64,000 nucleotides of DNA, from the NCBI RefSeq assembly GCF_042682915.1, contig NZ_JBHUIW010000021.1, positions 50,303 to 114,302 on the forward strand. Direction: 5' to 3'. A program made the position numbers and the translations under genes. Position 1 is the stretch's first letter, and each line of letters opens with the position of its first letter. The notes under the pieces were generated by a model that saw nothing but the letters and a program-made list of their open reading frames with translations, was not told where the DNA came from and ran no database searches. This document shows, piece by piece, positions 54,266 through 64,000 of the stretch. This stretch comes from Rhodoplanes azumiensis (lineage in GTDB: Bacteria; Pseudomonadota; Alphaproteobacteria; Rhizobiales; Xanthobacteraceae).

Positions 54266-55056
54266 GACACGGCCTCGCCTTCGCCGGCCTCGGTGGCGAT
54301 CTGCCAGTAGCTGCGCCGCACCTCGGGATGGCGCAGGCACTCCTCGCACGGGCCCTCGGCGATCACCCGGCCCTCGTGCATCACCGTGAGGCGCTGCAGG
54401 AAGTCCTGCACGTGGGAGAGCTTGTGCTCGACGATCAGGATGGTCTGGCGGCCGACCCGGGCCTTCAGCACGTCGAGCAGCATCCGGATCTCGGTCTCGG
54501 CGAGGCCCGCCAGCGGCTCGTCGAGCAGCAGGAGCGCCGGCTCGGCCAGGATCGACATGGCGATCTCCAACCGGCGCTTCTCGCCGAGACTCAGGTTCTT
54601 GACGACCCGGTCGCGCAGATGGCCGAGATCGAAGGTCTCGAGGGTCTCGACGACCTTCGGGTGGTGGCGACGGCTCCGGCACGTGCGGAAGAACAGCGCC
54701 GGCAGCGACGGCTTCTCGTAGGCGCGCACATAGGACAGCACCAGGTTGTCGACCACGGTGAGGCTGTCGAAGGTCGCCGTGAGCTGGAAGGTCCGCATCA
54801 TGCCGAGGTCGACCCGCTGCTCGGGCGGCATCGCGGTGACGTCCTGCCCCTTGAACAGGATCCGGCCCTCGTCGGGCGGATAGTAGCCGGTGAGGAGGTT
54901 GAAGAACGTCGTCTTGCCGGCGCCGTTCGAGCCGATGATGCCGGCCACGTCGAACTCGCGCAGCACGAAGCTGACATTGTCGACGGCGACGAGGCCCTTG
55001 AAGCGCTTGGTGACGCCCTCCGCCCGGATGATCTCGGCGCGCGGGTCCGTGCTCAC
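54262..55056 (-). CDS. livG: branched-chain amino acid-type ABC ATPase, LivG
   Basis: 264 residues. Walker A IGSNGAGKTTFFNLLTG, the LivG-typical RTFQLTATFDSLTVVDNL, Walker B LLLLDEPLAGLAETE. The signature is LSLGEKRRLEIAM, a LivG-like variant of LSGGQ. The GTG at 55056 follows GAGGAGCACC. The substrate-binding protein gene ends 107 bases upstream. Confidence 0.94.
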   Translation of the reverse strand: MSTDPRAEIIRAEGVTKRFKGLVAVDNVSFVLREFDVAGIIGSNGAGKTTFFNLLTGYYPPDEGRILFKGQDVTAMPPEQRVDLGMMRTFQLTATFDSLTVVDNLVLSYVRAYEKPSLPALFFRTCRSRRHHPKVVETLETFDLGHLRDRVVKNLSLGEKRRLEIAMSILAEPALLLLDEPLAGLAETEIRMLLDVLKARVGRQTILIVEHKLSHVQDFLQRLTVMHEGRVIAEGPCEECLRHPEVRRSYWQIATEAGEGEAVS

Positions 55057-55163
55057 GGTGCTCCTCGTATCTGGTCGCGGCGGGCGGCGAAGGCCGCCCG
55101 GCCGCCGTGCACTGGGGAAGCGGGACCGGCGCCGAGGCCGGCCCCGCGCGGGGTGCGGAACAC

Positions 55164-56408
55164 TCAGTAACCGAGCGACTTCAGCGGCGGCAGGATCTCG
55201 TCGCCACCCATCGCGCCCTCGACCGCGAACAGATCCCACTCGTTCTTCTGCTCGCCCGGACCCTTGCCCTTGACCAGGAAGGCGCCGTACTTGAACGCCG
55301 CCTGATGGTCCTCGCGCCACGACGCCGGACCCTTGATGCTGTCGAACTTGCCGCCGTTCGCCATCAGGGCGGCCGTCACCTTGGCGGCGTCCCAGGACTT
55401 CGACTGCTCGAAGCCGCGGAACATCTCCATGTAGGCGATGTAGGCGATCGCCGCGTAGGCGTCCGGCGGATAGCCGTACTTGTCGCGGAACAGCTTGGTG
55501 AACTCGGCCGCCTGCTTGGCCACCTCCTGGTCCGCGAAGCCGGCGAGGTCGTAGTAGAAGTAGTGCATGGCGTAGACGCCCTGCAGGGCCTCGGGCGGCA
55601 GGCCCTTCGCCACCACGTTGGTGATGAAGGCGTTGAAGATCGTCATCTCCTTGTTGAGGCCCATCTGCTGGACCTGCTTGAGGAGCGCGACCGAGTCGGC
55701 GGCGAACTGCGCCGCGATGAACACGTCCGGCTTCGCCGCCTTCACCTTCTGCAGGATGGTGGTGAAGTCGGTGGTGCCGAGCGGCGCCTCGTCGCGACCG
55801 ACGATCTCGGCACCGTACTGCTTGGCCGCCGCCTCGACGCCGTCGCGGATGTCCCAGCCCCACGAGTCGGAGCGGGCCAGGAAGAAGATCTTCTTCTTGC
55901 CGAGCGTCTTCACCGCCTGGGTTCCGGCCATGTAGCCGACCGTCCACGGCGAGTAGGCGGCCGCGAAGGTGGCGGGCGCGATCTTGCCCTTGGTGAACGC
56001 CTCCTTGGCCTGGACGCAGACCGGGAAGTAGGGCTTGGGATCACGCGAGACGAGGGCGTTGATGGCGTAGGCGAGCGGCGCCCAGGTCTGGCCGCCGACG
56101 CCCTTGACGCCCTGGTCGACCAGATAGCGATAGCGGCGCACGCCGACGTCGAGCTTGGCCTCGTCGTCGTCGACCACGCCCTCGAGCATGGTCTTGCCCT
56201 CCGGCATGTCGAGGCCGCCGCGCCGGTTGATCACGTCGATGGCGAGCAAGGCGCCCTGCTTCTGGGTCTCGGCGACGGCGGCGAACGGGCCGGTGAGGGG
56301 CAGCAGGATGCCGATCTTGGCCGTCTTGGTGCTCTGGGCTTCGGCGAGCCCGGGCGCCATGAAACTGCACAATGCGGAAACGGCGAGCAGACCCCATAGC
56401 TTTCTCAT
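55164..56408 (-). CDS. branched-chain amino acid-type ABC substrate-binding protein
   Basis: 414 residues. The signal peptide (1-25) ends GLAEAQ. The type-I periplasmic fold opens with KIGILLPLTGPFAAVAETQK and GALLAIDVINRRGG; AARSDSW-like and TDFTTILQKVKAAKPD segments follow. The ligand is not predictable; Liv, amide/urea (Fmd/Urt) and aromatic-acid transporters all use such proteins. Three 13-base repeats lie 26-64 bases before its start. Confidence 0.92.
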   Translation of the reverse strand: MRKLWGLLAVSALCSFMAPGLAEAQSTKTAKIGILLPLTGPFAAVAETQKQGALLAIDVINRRGGLDMPEGKTMLEGVVDDDEAKLDVGVRRYRYLVDQGVKGVGGQTWAPLAYAINALVSRDPKPYFPVCVQAKEAFTKGKIAPATFAAAYSPWTVGYMAGTQAVKTLGKKKIFFLARSDSWGWDIRDGVEAAAKQYGAEIVGRDEAPLGTTDFTTILQKVKAAKPDVFIAAQFAADSVALLKQVQQMGLNKEMTIFNAFITNVVAKGLPPEALQGVYAMHYFYYDLAGFADQEVAKQAAEFTKLFRDKYGYPPDAYAAIAYIAYMEMFRGFEQSKSWDAAKVTAALMANGGKFDSIKGPASWREDHQAAFKYGAFLVKGKGPGEQKNEWDLFAVEGAMGGDEILPPLKSLGY

Positions 56409-56433
56409 GTCCGTGTTCCTCTCTGTCTGCGAT

Positions 56434-56472
56434 GGGTCTTGTTATTGGATCTTGTTATCGGGTCTTGTTATC
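56434..56472. repeat. 13-bp direct repeat, three units, in the binding-protein leader
   Basis: GGGTCTTGTTATT, GGATCTTGTTATC and GGGTCTTGTTATC are adjacent at 56434, 56447 and 56460. Read in the gene direction each carries ATAACAAGA. Position just before the start suggests a role in the leader RNA or an operator; function is unproven. Confidence 0.75.
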
Positions 56473-56557
56473 GAAGCCGGGATGAAGAAAATGCGGCTCG
56501 ACCGACGGTCGAACGCTGCGCCGGTCCGGGGCCTCCGGCAATGCGGTAAAGTGCGTC

Positions 56558-56662
56558 ACGTCGACCGTATCATGATCGACTGAATCCCGAACGACCGTAT
56601 CCCGAACGATCGCGTCACGAACGATCGTGTCACGGGCGGCTGCGTCACGCGCTGTCGTGACG
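56558..56662. repeat. degenerate 15-bp tandem repeat, about seven units
   Basis: Units related to CGAACGATCGTGTCA follow each other with 15-base spacing (56558, 56573, 56588, 56603, 56618, 56633, 56648). The middle three agree best. Located between the M24 gene and the binding-protein gene; translation gives Arg-Asp-rich repeats in shadow frames only, so it is probably not coding. Confidence 0.7.
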
Positions 56663-56777
56663 CGGCAACGTGACACGCCTGCCTGCGCACCGGTCCCCGG
56701 CCGGTGCGGTCGCGCCGGCGCTGGTCGCGCCGGACGGACCGACCGGAGCGCGGCGGCACCGCGCTCCGGCTTATCGC

Positions 56778-58199
56778 CTATTTCAGCAAGGAGGGATGAT
56801 GCAGGCCGGGCCGGTCGTAATTGCCGACGGCCTCCTCCATGTGCTCCATCAGCGTGAAGACGATCGGACCGGTGGGGCCGACCAGCACGTTCTCCTCGAG
56901 CCGGGTCGTCTGCTCGAGCTCCGGATGGCCCGCGAAGGTCTCGATCGCGAAGTACATGTTCTCCTTGATCTCGGCCGGCTGGCTGAGCGAATAGGCGCGC
57001 GAGATCCACATGCCTTCGTACAGCGTGATGCCGATCGAGTGGGCGAACTGCTGCAGCGTGACGGTGCCGTAGGTGTCGTCGTCGTATTCCGGGAACTTGG
57101 CGGCGACGTCGGCCGTCGAGTTGCCGGGCTTGAGCATCTCGATGCCGGCATACATCGAGTCGTAGGTCTGCTTGTAGAGATCGATCTCCTTCTGGGTCAT
57201 CTTGGCCGCGCACTTGAAGCAGCGCACGTAGTCGATGAAGTAGCCGGAGGGACCGACCGCGTTGATGTCGACGATGACGAGATCGCCCTGGCGGATGATC
57301 TTGTCGGTCGCCCAGCGCCGATACGGCGAGGTGTTGCCGCCCGAGGCGACGATGATGTCGTAGATGATCTCGCAACCGAGCCTGAGCATCAGCTCGTGCA
57401 CCTTGGCCTCGATCTGGCGCTCGGTGACGCCCGGCTTCAGCCACTCGTGCTTGATGTGCCACATCGCGGCGTCGCCGATGGTCGAGGACTGCTTGAGCAG
57501 CTCGATCTCGTCGATCGTCTTGACGACGCGCGCCGCCGACATCGCGGGCCAGCCGTTGACGATGTTGATCTTGAACTTCTGGAACGCCTCGAGCGAGGGA
57601 ATGTCGAGATTGTCGACGCCGATGCGCTCCTTCTCGACGCCGTACTCCTTGAGCACCTCGTAGATCGAGGCGACCATGCGCTCGGCCATGTAGGGCACGG
57701 CCGATTCGGCCCACTGCCAGGTCATGGCGGGGCGGATGTTGTCGCGCATCATCAGGCCCGGATCGTTGAGCGGGTCGATCTTGCGCTCCTTGGCGCCGGC
57801 CGCGATGGCGGCCGAGCCCTTCAGGCCCTCGGCGATGTTGGAGCCGCGCGTCTTGTGCATCCACGGCAGGTCGATGCGGGCGCACTGCATGTCGGAGCCG
57901 GCGGTCTCGAACAGGATCGGATCGCCGCCGCGCGGCAGCACCGCGTAACGGATGTTGATGTTGTACTTCCAATTGCCCTGGTACGAGCCGGTGATGTAGC
58001 GGATGTTCGCGCCCGCGTAGAGCACCAGCGCCCCGAGATCGTGAATCTCCATCTGCTCGCGCGCCTTCTGGAGCCGCTGCTTGCGCAGGCGCTCGTAGTC
58101 GACGCGATACTGCCAATCACAGCCCTGCGCCGGGTAGACGCGACGCGGCAGCTGATGATGCGGCTTTCCGAGAAAGGCGTGGTCGAGTTCATAGCTCAT
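56778..58199 (-). CDS. M24 family metallohydrolase (Xaa-Pro peptidase/DddP-like)
   Basis: 473 residues with an N-terminal creatinase-type domain (about 30-230) and the pita-bread domain. All five metal ligands are visible: LVIVDINAVG (Asp), GYFIDYVRCF (Asp), FAHSIGITLYEG (His), YFAIETFAG (Glu) and TRLEENVLVG (Glu). It is longer than PepQ-type peptidases and nearer to the group containing DddP (DMSP lyase) and related hydrolases. It is upstream of and parallel to the transporter operon, so the imported compound may be its substrate. Sequence alone does not settle peptidase or lyase. Confidence 0.87.
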   Translation of the reverse strand: MSYELDHAFLGKPHHQLPRRVYPAQGCDWQYRVDYERLRKQRLQKAREQMEIHDLGALVLYAGANIRYITGSYQGNWKYNINIRYAVLPRGGDPILFETAGSDMQCARIDLPWMHKTRGSNIAEGLKGSAAIAAGAKERKIDPLNDPGLMMRDNIRPAMTWQWAESAVPYMAERMVASIYEVLKEYGVEKERIGVDNLDIPSLEAFQKFKINIVNGWPAMSAARVVKTIDEIELLKQSSTIGDAAMWHIKHEWLKPGVTERQIEAKVHELMLRLGCEIIYDIIVASGGNTSPYRRWATDKIIRQGDLVIVDINAVGPSGYFIDYVRCFKCAAKMTQKEIDLYKQTYDSMYAGIEMLKPGNSTADVAAKFPEYDDDTYGTVTLQQFAHSIGITLYEGMWISRAYSLSQPAEIKENMYFAIETFAGHPELEQTTRLEENVLVGPTGPIVFTLMEHMEEAVGNYDRPGLHHPSLLK

Positions 58200-58754
58200 G
58201 GAGCGCTCCTCGTTGGACCGACTTCGAGGTTTCGTGAATTGGTGACCCGGCGGTCGGAGATGCGAAGAAAGCCCGAACGCAAGTGATCCGAGCGGCTCGA
58301 ATTATAACGGTGGCCCATCGCGGGGGAAGCGAACGGCGATGTGGTTCCTACGGCACAGCTCTGCAAAAATGGACGGCGACGCCGGCGCTTCGACGCCTCG
58401 TCGCACGCACCGAGACGCGGCCGGCGCGTCGCGGACCCCGGCGTGCTGCACTGCATACAAACCCCTGCGATTCGCGCGCGCCGACCGATCCGTCGCCCGT
58501 CGATGCGCGCGCCGGACGCGGCGTCGCATCGAAGACGCCGGGCGCATGCGGGCCCCGCGTCCCCCCGGCTGGCGCAGCACCGCGAACACCTCTAGAGTTT
58601 TGTCGACGCGACAGGGGGTCGCGGCGGCGCCGAGGCCTCTCTCGCGGCGCAACACGGAGCGGCCCCGCGAGCGCTCGACCGAGACTCGGGACGACAGGGC
58701 TCGGGACGACACGACACGGGACGACACCGGGTTCGAAACGACGGGACGGCGGCG
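58200..58754. other. divergent control region between the M24 gene and the GntR gene
   Basis: 555 bases. It contains TGCATACAA (58452-58460), similar in reverse to the TTGTATAC palindrome at 20641 and a candidate GntR/FCD operator. A 15-base repeat lies at 58685-58729. The rest is G+C-rich with no gene. Confidence 0.5.
58685..58729. repeat. 15-bp tandem repeat, three units
   Basis: CTCGGGACGACAGGG, CTCGGGACGACACGA and CACGGGACGACACCG in a row, just before the GntR gene. Same unit length as the repeat at 56558-56662 on the other side of the M24 gene. Confidence 0.75.
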
Positions 58755-59579
58755 ATGCCACAGACGCGAAGCGAACGCGGGACACGGCCGAAGCGCAAGA
58801 CCACCGCGGCGGTCGCCACGCCGGCGCCCGAGAAGGAGCGGGAGAAGGCCGACAGGAGCGAGCGCGACAGGGGCGCGTCGTTGTCCGATCGCGCCTATCA
58901 GCAGATCAAGGAGATGATCCTCACGCTGTTCTTCCTGCCGGGACAGTATCTCAACGAGGCGGCGATCTGCGATCTGCTCAAGCTCGGCCGCACGCCCGTC
59001 CATCAGGCCCTGCAGCTCCTGCAGGTGGAAGGGCTGGTCGAGGTGGTGCCGCGCAAGGGCGTCATCGTCCGCCCCGACTCGATCAACGAGGTGGTCGAGA
59101 TTCTCGACGCCCGCATCCTGGTCGAGGTCGAGCTGGTGCGCCGGGCGGTCGCCAACAGCACCCGCGAGGACATCAAGGAGCTCACCGCGATTCTCGAGAA
59201 GACCAACCGGCGGCACGGCGGCGGCTCGCTCGACGCCTTCGTCGAGTCCGACCGCGCCTTCCACGTCAAGCTGTCGGCGATGTCGGGCAACGCCATCCTG
59301 GCCGACTTCGTCCGCCTGATGCACGAGCGCTCGACCCGCTTCTGGTATCTGCACCTGTGGCAGACCGTCGACGTCTACGCGGCGGGGCGCGAGCACCGCA
59401 CCATCCTGGAGGCGATGGAGACGCGCGATCCCGAGCGGGCCGCCCGCGCCATGCGCAAGCACATCGAGAATCTGCGCGAGCGCCTCCAGCATATCCTCCA
59501 TCACGGGCCGGGGCGCGGCGGCGTCCGCCCGGCGGCGCCGCCCGCCGCCCAGGGGCGTGCCCGCCGCGCCGTCACCTGA
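58755..59579 (+). CDS. GntR family transcriptional regulator (FCD subfamily)
   Basis: 274 residues. A basic, disordered N terminus (1-45) precedes the winged HTH: LSDRAYQQIKEMILTLFFLP then GQYLNEAAICDLLKLGRTPV and HQALQLLQVEGLVEVVPRKG. The all-helical FCD domain (about 120-245) binds small acids, usually via a metal held by His/Asp; DRAFHVKLSAMSGN and REHRTILEAMETRD contain the expected His and Asp. It faces the M24-transporter operon and probably represses it until an inducer binds. Confidence 0.92.
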   Translation: MPQTRSERGTRPKRKTTAAVATPAPEKEREKADRSERDRGASLSDRAYQQIKEMILTLFFLPGQYLNEAAICDLLKLGRTPVHQALQLLQVEGLVEVVPRKGVIVRPDSINEVVEILDARILVEVELVRRAVANSTREDIKELTAILEKTNRRHGGGSLDAFVESDRAFHVKLSAMSGNAILADFVRLMHERSTRFWYLHLWQTVDVYAAGREHRTILEAMETRDPERAARAMRKHIENLRERLQHILHHGPGRGGVRPAAPPAAQGRARRAVT

Positions 59580-59767
59580 GCGGGCCGAACCGGGCTCTCC
59601 GGACAAGGCGGCGTGCCGCCGCGACGGCGCGCCGAGGTCGCTTGATGCGGCGCCGCAAAGCTGGTTGATAGCGGCAGCCACCGGACCCGGCTCGTGCCCC
59701 CGAGAGCCGCCGAGAGCCGCAGAGAGCCGGAGAGAGCCGCCGAACGCCGCCAGGAGCTGCCGCCCGC

Positions 59768-60316
59768 ATGCAGGATGCCCCGTTCGATCAGGCCCGCTTT
59801 CGCCAGGCCCTCGGCCGCTTCGCGACCGGGGTCGCGGTGGTGACGGCGCTCGCGCCGGACGGCGGCCGCCTCGGCATCACGGTGAGCTCGTTCAACTCGG
59901 TGTCGCTGCTGCCGCCCCTGATCCTGTTCAGCATCGCGCGGCGCGCCAACAGCTTCCCGGCCTGGCAGGCGGCGCGGCATTATGCCGTCAACGTGCTCTC
60001 GGAGGCGCAGGAGGCGCTGTCCGATCGCTTCGCCAAGCCCGGCGGCGACCGCTGGGACGGCGTCGCGACGATCGACGGCCGCTCCGGCATCCCGCTTCTG
60101 GCGGGGTCGCTCGCCGTGCTCGAATGTGCCGCGCATGCGCGCCACCCGGGGGGCGACCACGAGATTTTCGTCGGCGAGGTCGAAACCCTGCGGATCGGCG
60201 AGACTCCGGCCCCACGGCCGCTGGTGTTCTTCTCGGGCCGCTACCGCCGGCTCGACACGGCCGGCGAGGCGCATCTGGCGCCCTCCGACTCGCTCTTCCC
60301 GAAGAGCTGGGCCTGA
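59768..60316 (+). CDS. flavin reductase family protein
   Basis: 182 residues of the HpaC/NtaB-type flavin:NADH oxidoreductase fold. Motifs: RFATGVAVVTAL, GITVSSFNSVSLLPPLILFS, VNVLSEAQEALSDRFA and GRYRRLD at the end. It supplies reduced FMN or FAD to a partner monooxygenase, which is not encoded here. The sequence upstream has short AGAGCCGC repeats (59700-59760). Confidence 0.9.
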   Translation: MQDAPFDQARFRQALGRFATGVAVVTALAPDGGRLGITVSSFNSVSLLPPLILFSIARRANSFPAWQAARHYAVNVLSEAQEALSDRFAKPGGDRWDGVATIDGRSGIPLLAGSLAVLECAAHARHPGGDHEIFVGEVETLRIGETPAPRPLVFFSGRYRRLDTAGEAHLAPSDSLFPKSWA

Positions 60317-60476
60317 CGAGCCCTGACGCTCCCGTCGGTCGGCTGCCGCGGCGGCGCGCAGGCGAAATTTTGTGCATGCCCGAAGTGGAGGCAGCCTCCC
60401 GCCTTGACTTCGCCGGACGTTGCAGGCATCGAAAAGGCACCTAGATCCTGTGTTCAAGGAGGTTTCGCGTACTCGT

Positions 60477-60636
60477 GACGGGAGAGACCGGCTCCGGCCG
60501 GCGCCGAAGGAGCAACCGCCCCGGAAACTCTCAGGCAAAAGGACCGTCCCGAGCAGGTGAATCTGGAAAGTGACCCGCCCGTCACCGGGACGGGTCCGCC
60601 GACGGGATAACACTCTCAGGCACAGAGACAGATGGG
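60477..60636 (+). promoter_or_regulatory. tandem glycine riboswitch
   Basis: Two glycine aptamers in a row. Aptamer 1 (60477-60548) has GACGGGAGAG, GCGCCGAAGGAGCAACC, GGAAACTCTCAGGCAAAAGG, and closes with CCGTC. Aptamer 2 (about 60559-60636) has ATCTGGAAAGTG, CCGCCGACGGGATAACA and CTCTCAGGCACAGAGACAG, closing with CAGAT. Such tandem switches usually turn on glycine cleavage genes when glycine is abundant. It lies 308 bases before gcvP. A TTGACT near 60404 may be the promoter -35. Confidence 0.95.
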
Positions 60637-60944
60637 GCGCCGTGGCGAGCCGAGCTTGTCGGAAGGCGCTCCTTGTCGTGTCGCGACCACGGGTCGCGCG
60701 CCGACACCGCCCCTCCTTCCAGCCTCGACCCGCGTCCTTCACCCCCGCTGACGTGCCCGCACGCGCGTGCACGGCCGACGACGTGACGGCGCATCGCCCT
60801 GGCATCCGCATCCGGCCCGCGTCGCGGCCCGGCGCATCGTCGTCTCCGGACGGCCTGCGCCGGTGATCGTGCCGGCCCGGCCCATCGTCCAGGGCGCGAT
60901 CCTCGGCTCGCGTCCGCCCGGATCGCCCTGTCAGGATCTCGAGC
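60637..60944 (+). other. gcvP leader downstream of the riboswitch
   Basis: 308 bases with no gene. GGCGCC at 60635-60640 and AGGCGCTCC at 60662-60670 could pair as part of the expression platform. The length is unusual; the switch often sits within 100 bases of the start. Confidence 0.45.
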
Positions 60945-63833
<2,889 letters not shown>

Positions 63834-63849
63834 GGCCCGGCGCCCCGAC

Positions 63850-63914
63850 ACCTCTCCCCGCGCGCGGGGAGAGGTCGACGTTCGCGCGCTCAGCGCGGAC
63901 GTCGGGTGAGGGGG
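63850..63914. repeat. palindromic intergenic repeat, family B, copy 3
   Basis: CCTCTCCCC...GGGGAGAGG outer hairpin, an inner hairpin CGACGTTCGCGC...GCGCGGACGTCG, then GGGTGAGGGGG. It lies 16 bases after the gcvP stop. The inner stem shares almost no sequence with the other copies yet remains paired. Confidence 0.85.
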
Positions 63915-64000
63915 CGTTTCCGCGAGTCTGAGCTTTACGGAGCGTCGTAGCAACCATTAGATTTTGAGTGGTTTAGGAGCTGGGGATTTGTGGACAGGCG

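Overview
The window is about 70% G+C and densely packed. It looks like a chromosomal segment of an alphaproteobacterium, most probably from the Hyphomicrobiales (Xanthobacteraceae/Nitrobacteraceae-like). The pointers are a RegB/RegA (ActS/ActR) redox pair, an MmcB repair nuclease, a FixL/FixJ-type two-component pair, several tricarboxylate-type (Bug) binding proteins, an intracellular PHA depolymerase, and two families of palindromic intergenic repeats of a kind common in that order. The genus assignment is inference. No rRNA operon, insertion sequence, prophage or CRISPR array is visible.

Layout. 1-5.5 kb: the end of a short-chain dehydrogenase, a cupin and a Bug protein, then an FAD-linked 2-hydroxyacid dehydrogenase, TsaC/Sua5, a tRNA-Pro with its own promoter, and an FMN reductase. 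5.7-10 kb: a secreted Cys-rich peptide and a signalling run of histidine kinase, single-domain receiver and receiver-cyclase. 10-15 kb: an RND efflux pump with its lipoprotein adaptor. 15-20 kb: TerC-like protein, small membrane proteins, and a MASE1 histidine kinase with a FixJ-type regulator. 19.5-23 kb: a creatinase-like M24 protein lacking metal ligands, a PcaC-like protein, a doubly broken parDE toxin-antitoxin locus with an intact palindromic operator, and a zinc alcohol dehydrogenase. 23-29 kb: MmcB, a DUF898 membrane protein with an M48 protease, ActSR, and an orphan BrnA-type antitoxin. 29.6-34 kb: a two-gene ABC exporter, PHA depolymerase and a YgjP-like protease. 34-41 kb: a Bcr/CflA exporter, a PBP1A, a Gly/Tyr-rich secreted protein and two Bug proteins. 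41.6-46.4 kb: a tightly overlapping three-gene cassette. 46.5-51.2 kb: a ClC channel and GlnD. 51.5-59.6 kb: a complete branched-chain-amino-acid-type ABC transporter, a second M24 enzyme with intact metal ligands, and a divergent GntR/FCD regulator. 59.8-63.8 kb: a flavin reductase, a tandem glycine riboswitch and gcvP.

The best candidate for an undescribed system is the 41.6-46.4 kb cassette. It encodes a winged-helix-like protein, a P-loop ATPase with an unusual Walker A (DRGYGKS) and a DQ Walker B, and a fusion of a RecB/Cas4-type PD-(D/E)XK nuclease to an FtsK/HerA-type motor. The three genes overlap by 4 and 19 bases, so their products are probably made together and act as one complex. 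A nuclease, a DNA pump and a regulatory ATPase in one operon suggests DNA defence or DNA processing. No modification enzyme is adjacent, and the function is not established.

How other genes work together: the GntR regulator, M24 hydrolase and Liv-type transporter look like one uptake-and-hydrolysis regulon for a small N-containing compound. ActS/ActR would tie expression to redox state. The kinase-receiver-cyclase run looks like a phosphorelay ending in cyclic-nucleotide output, although the cyclase lacks one conserved active-site Asn. GcvP is placed under direct glycine control, but no gcvT or gcvH lies in the window.
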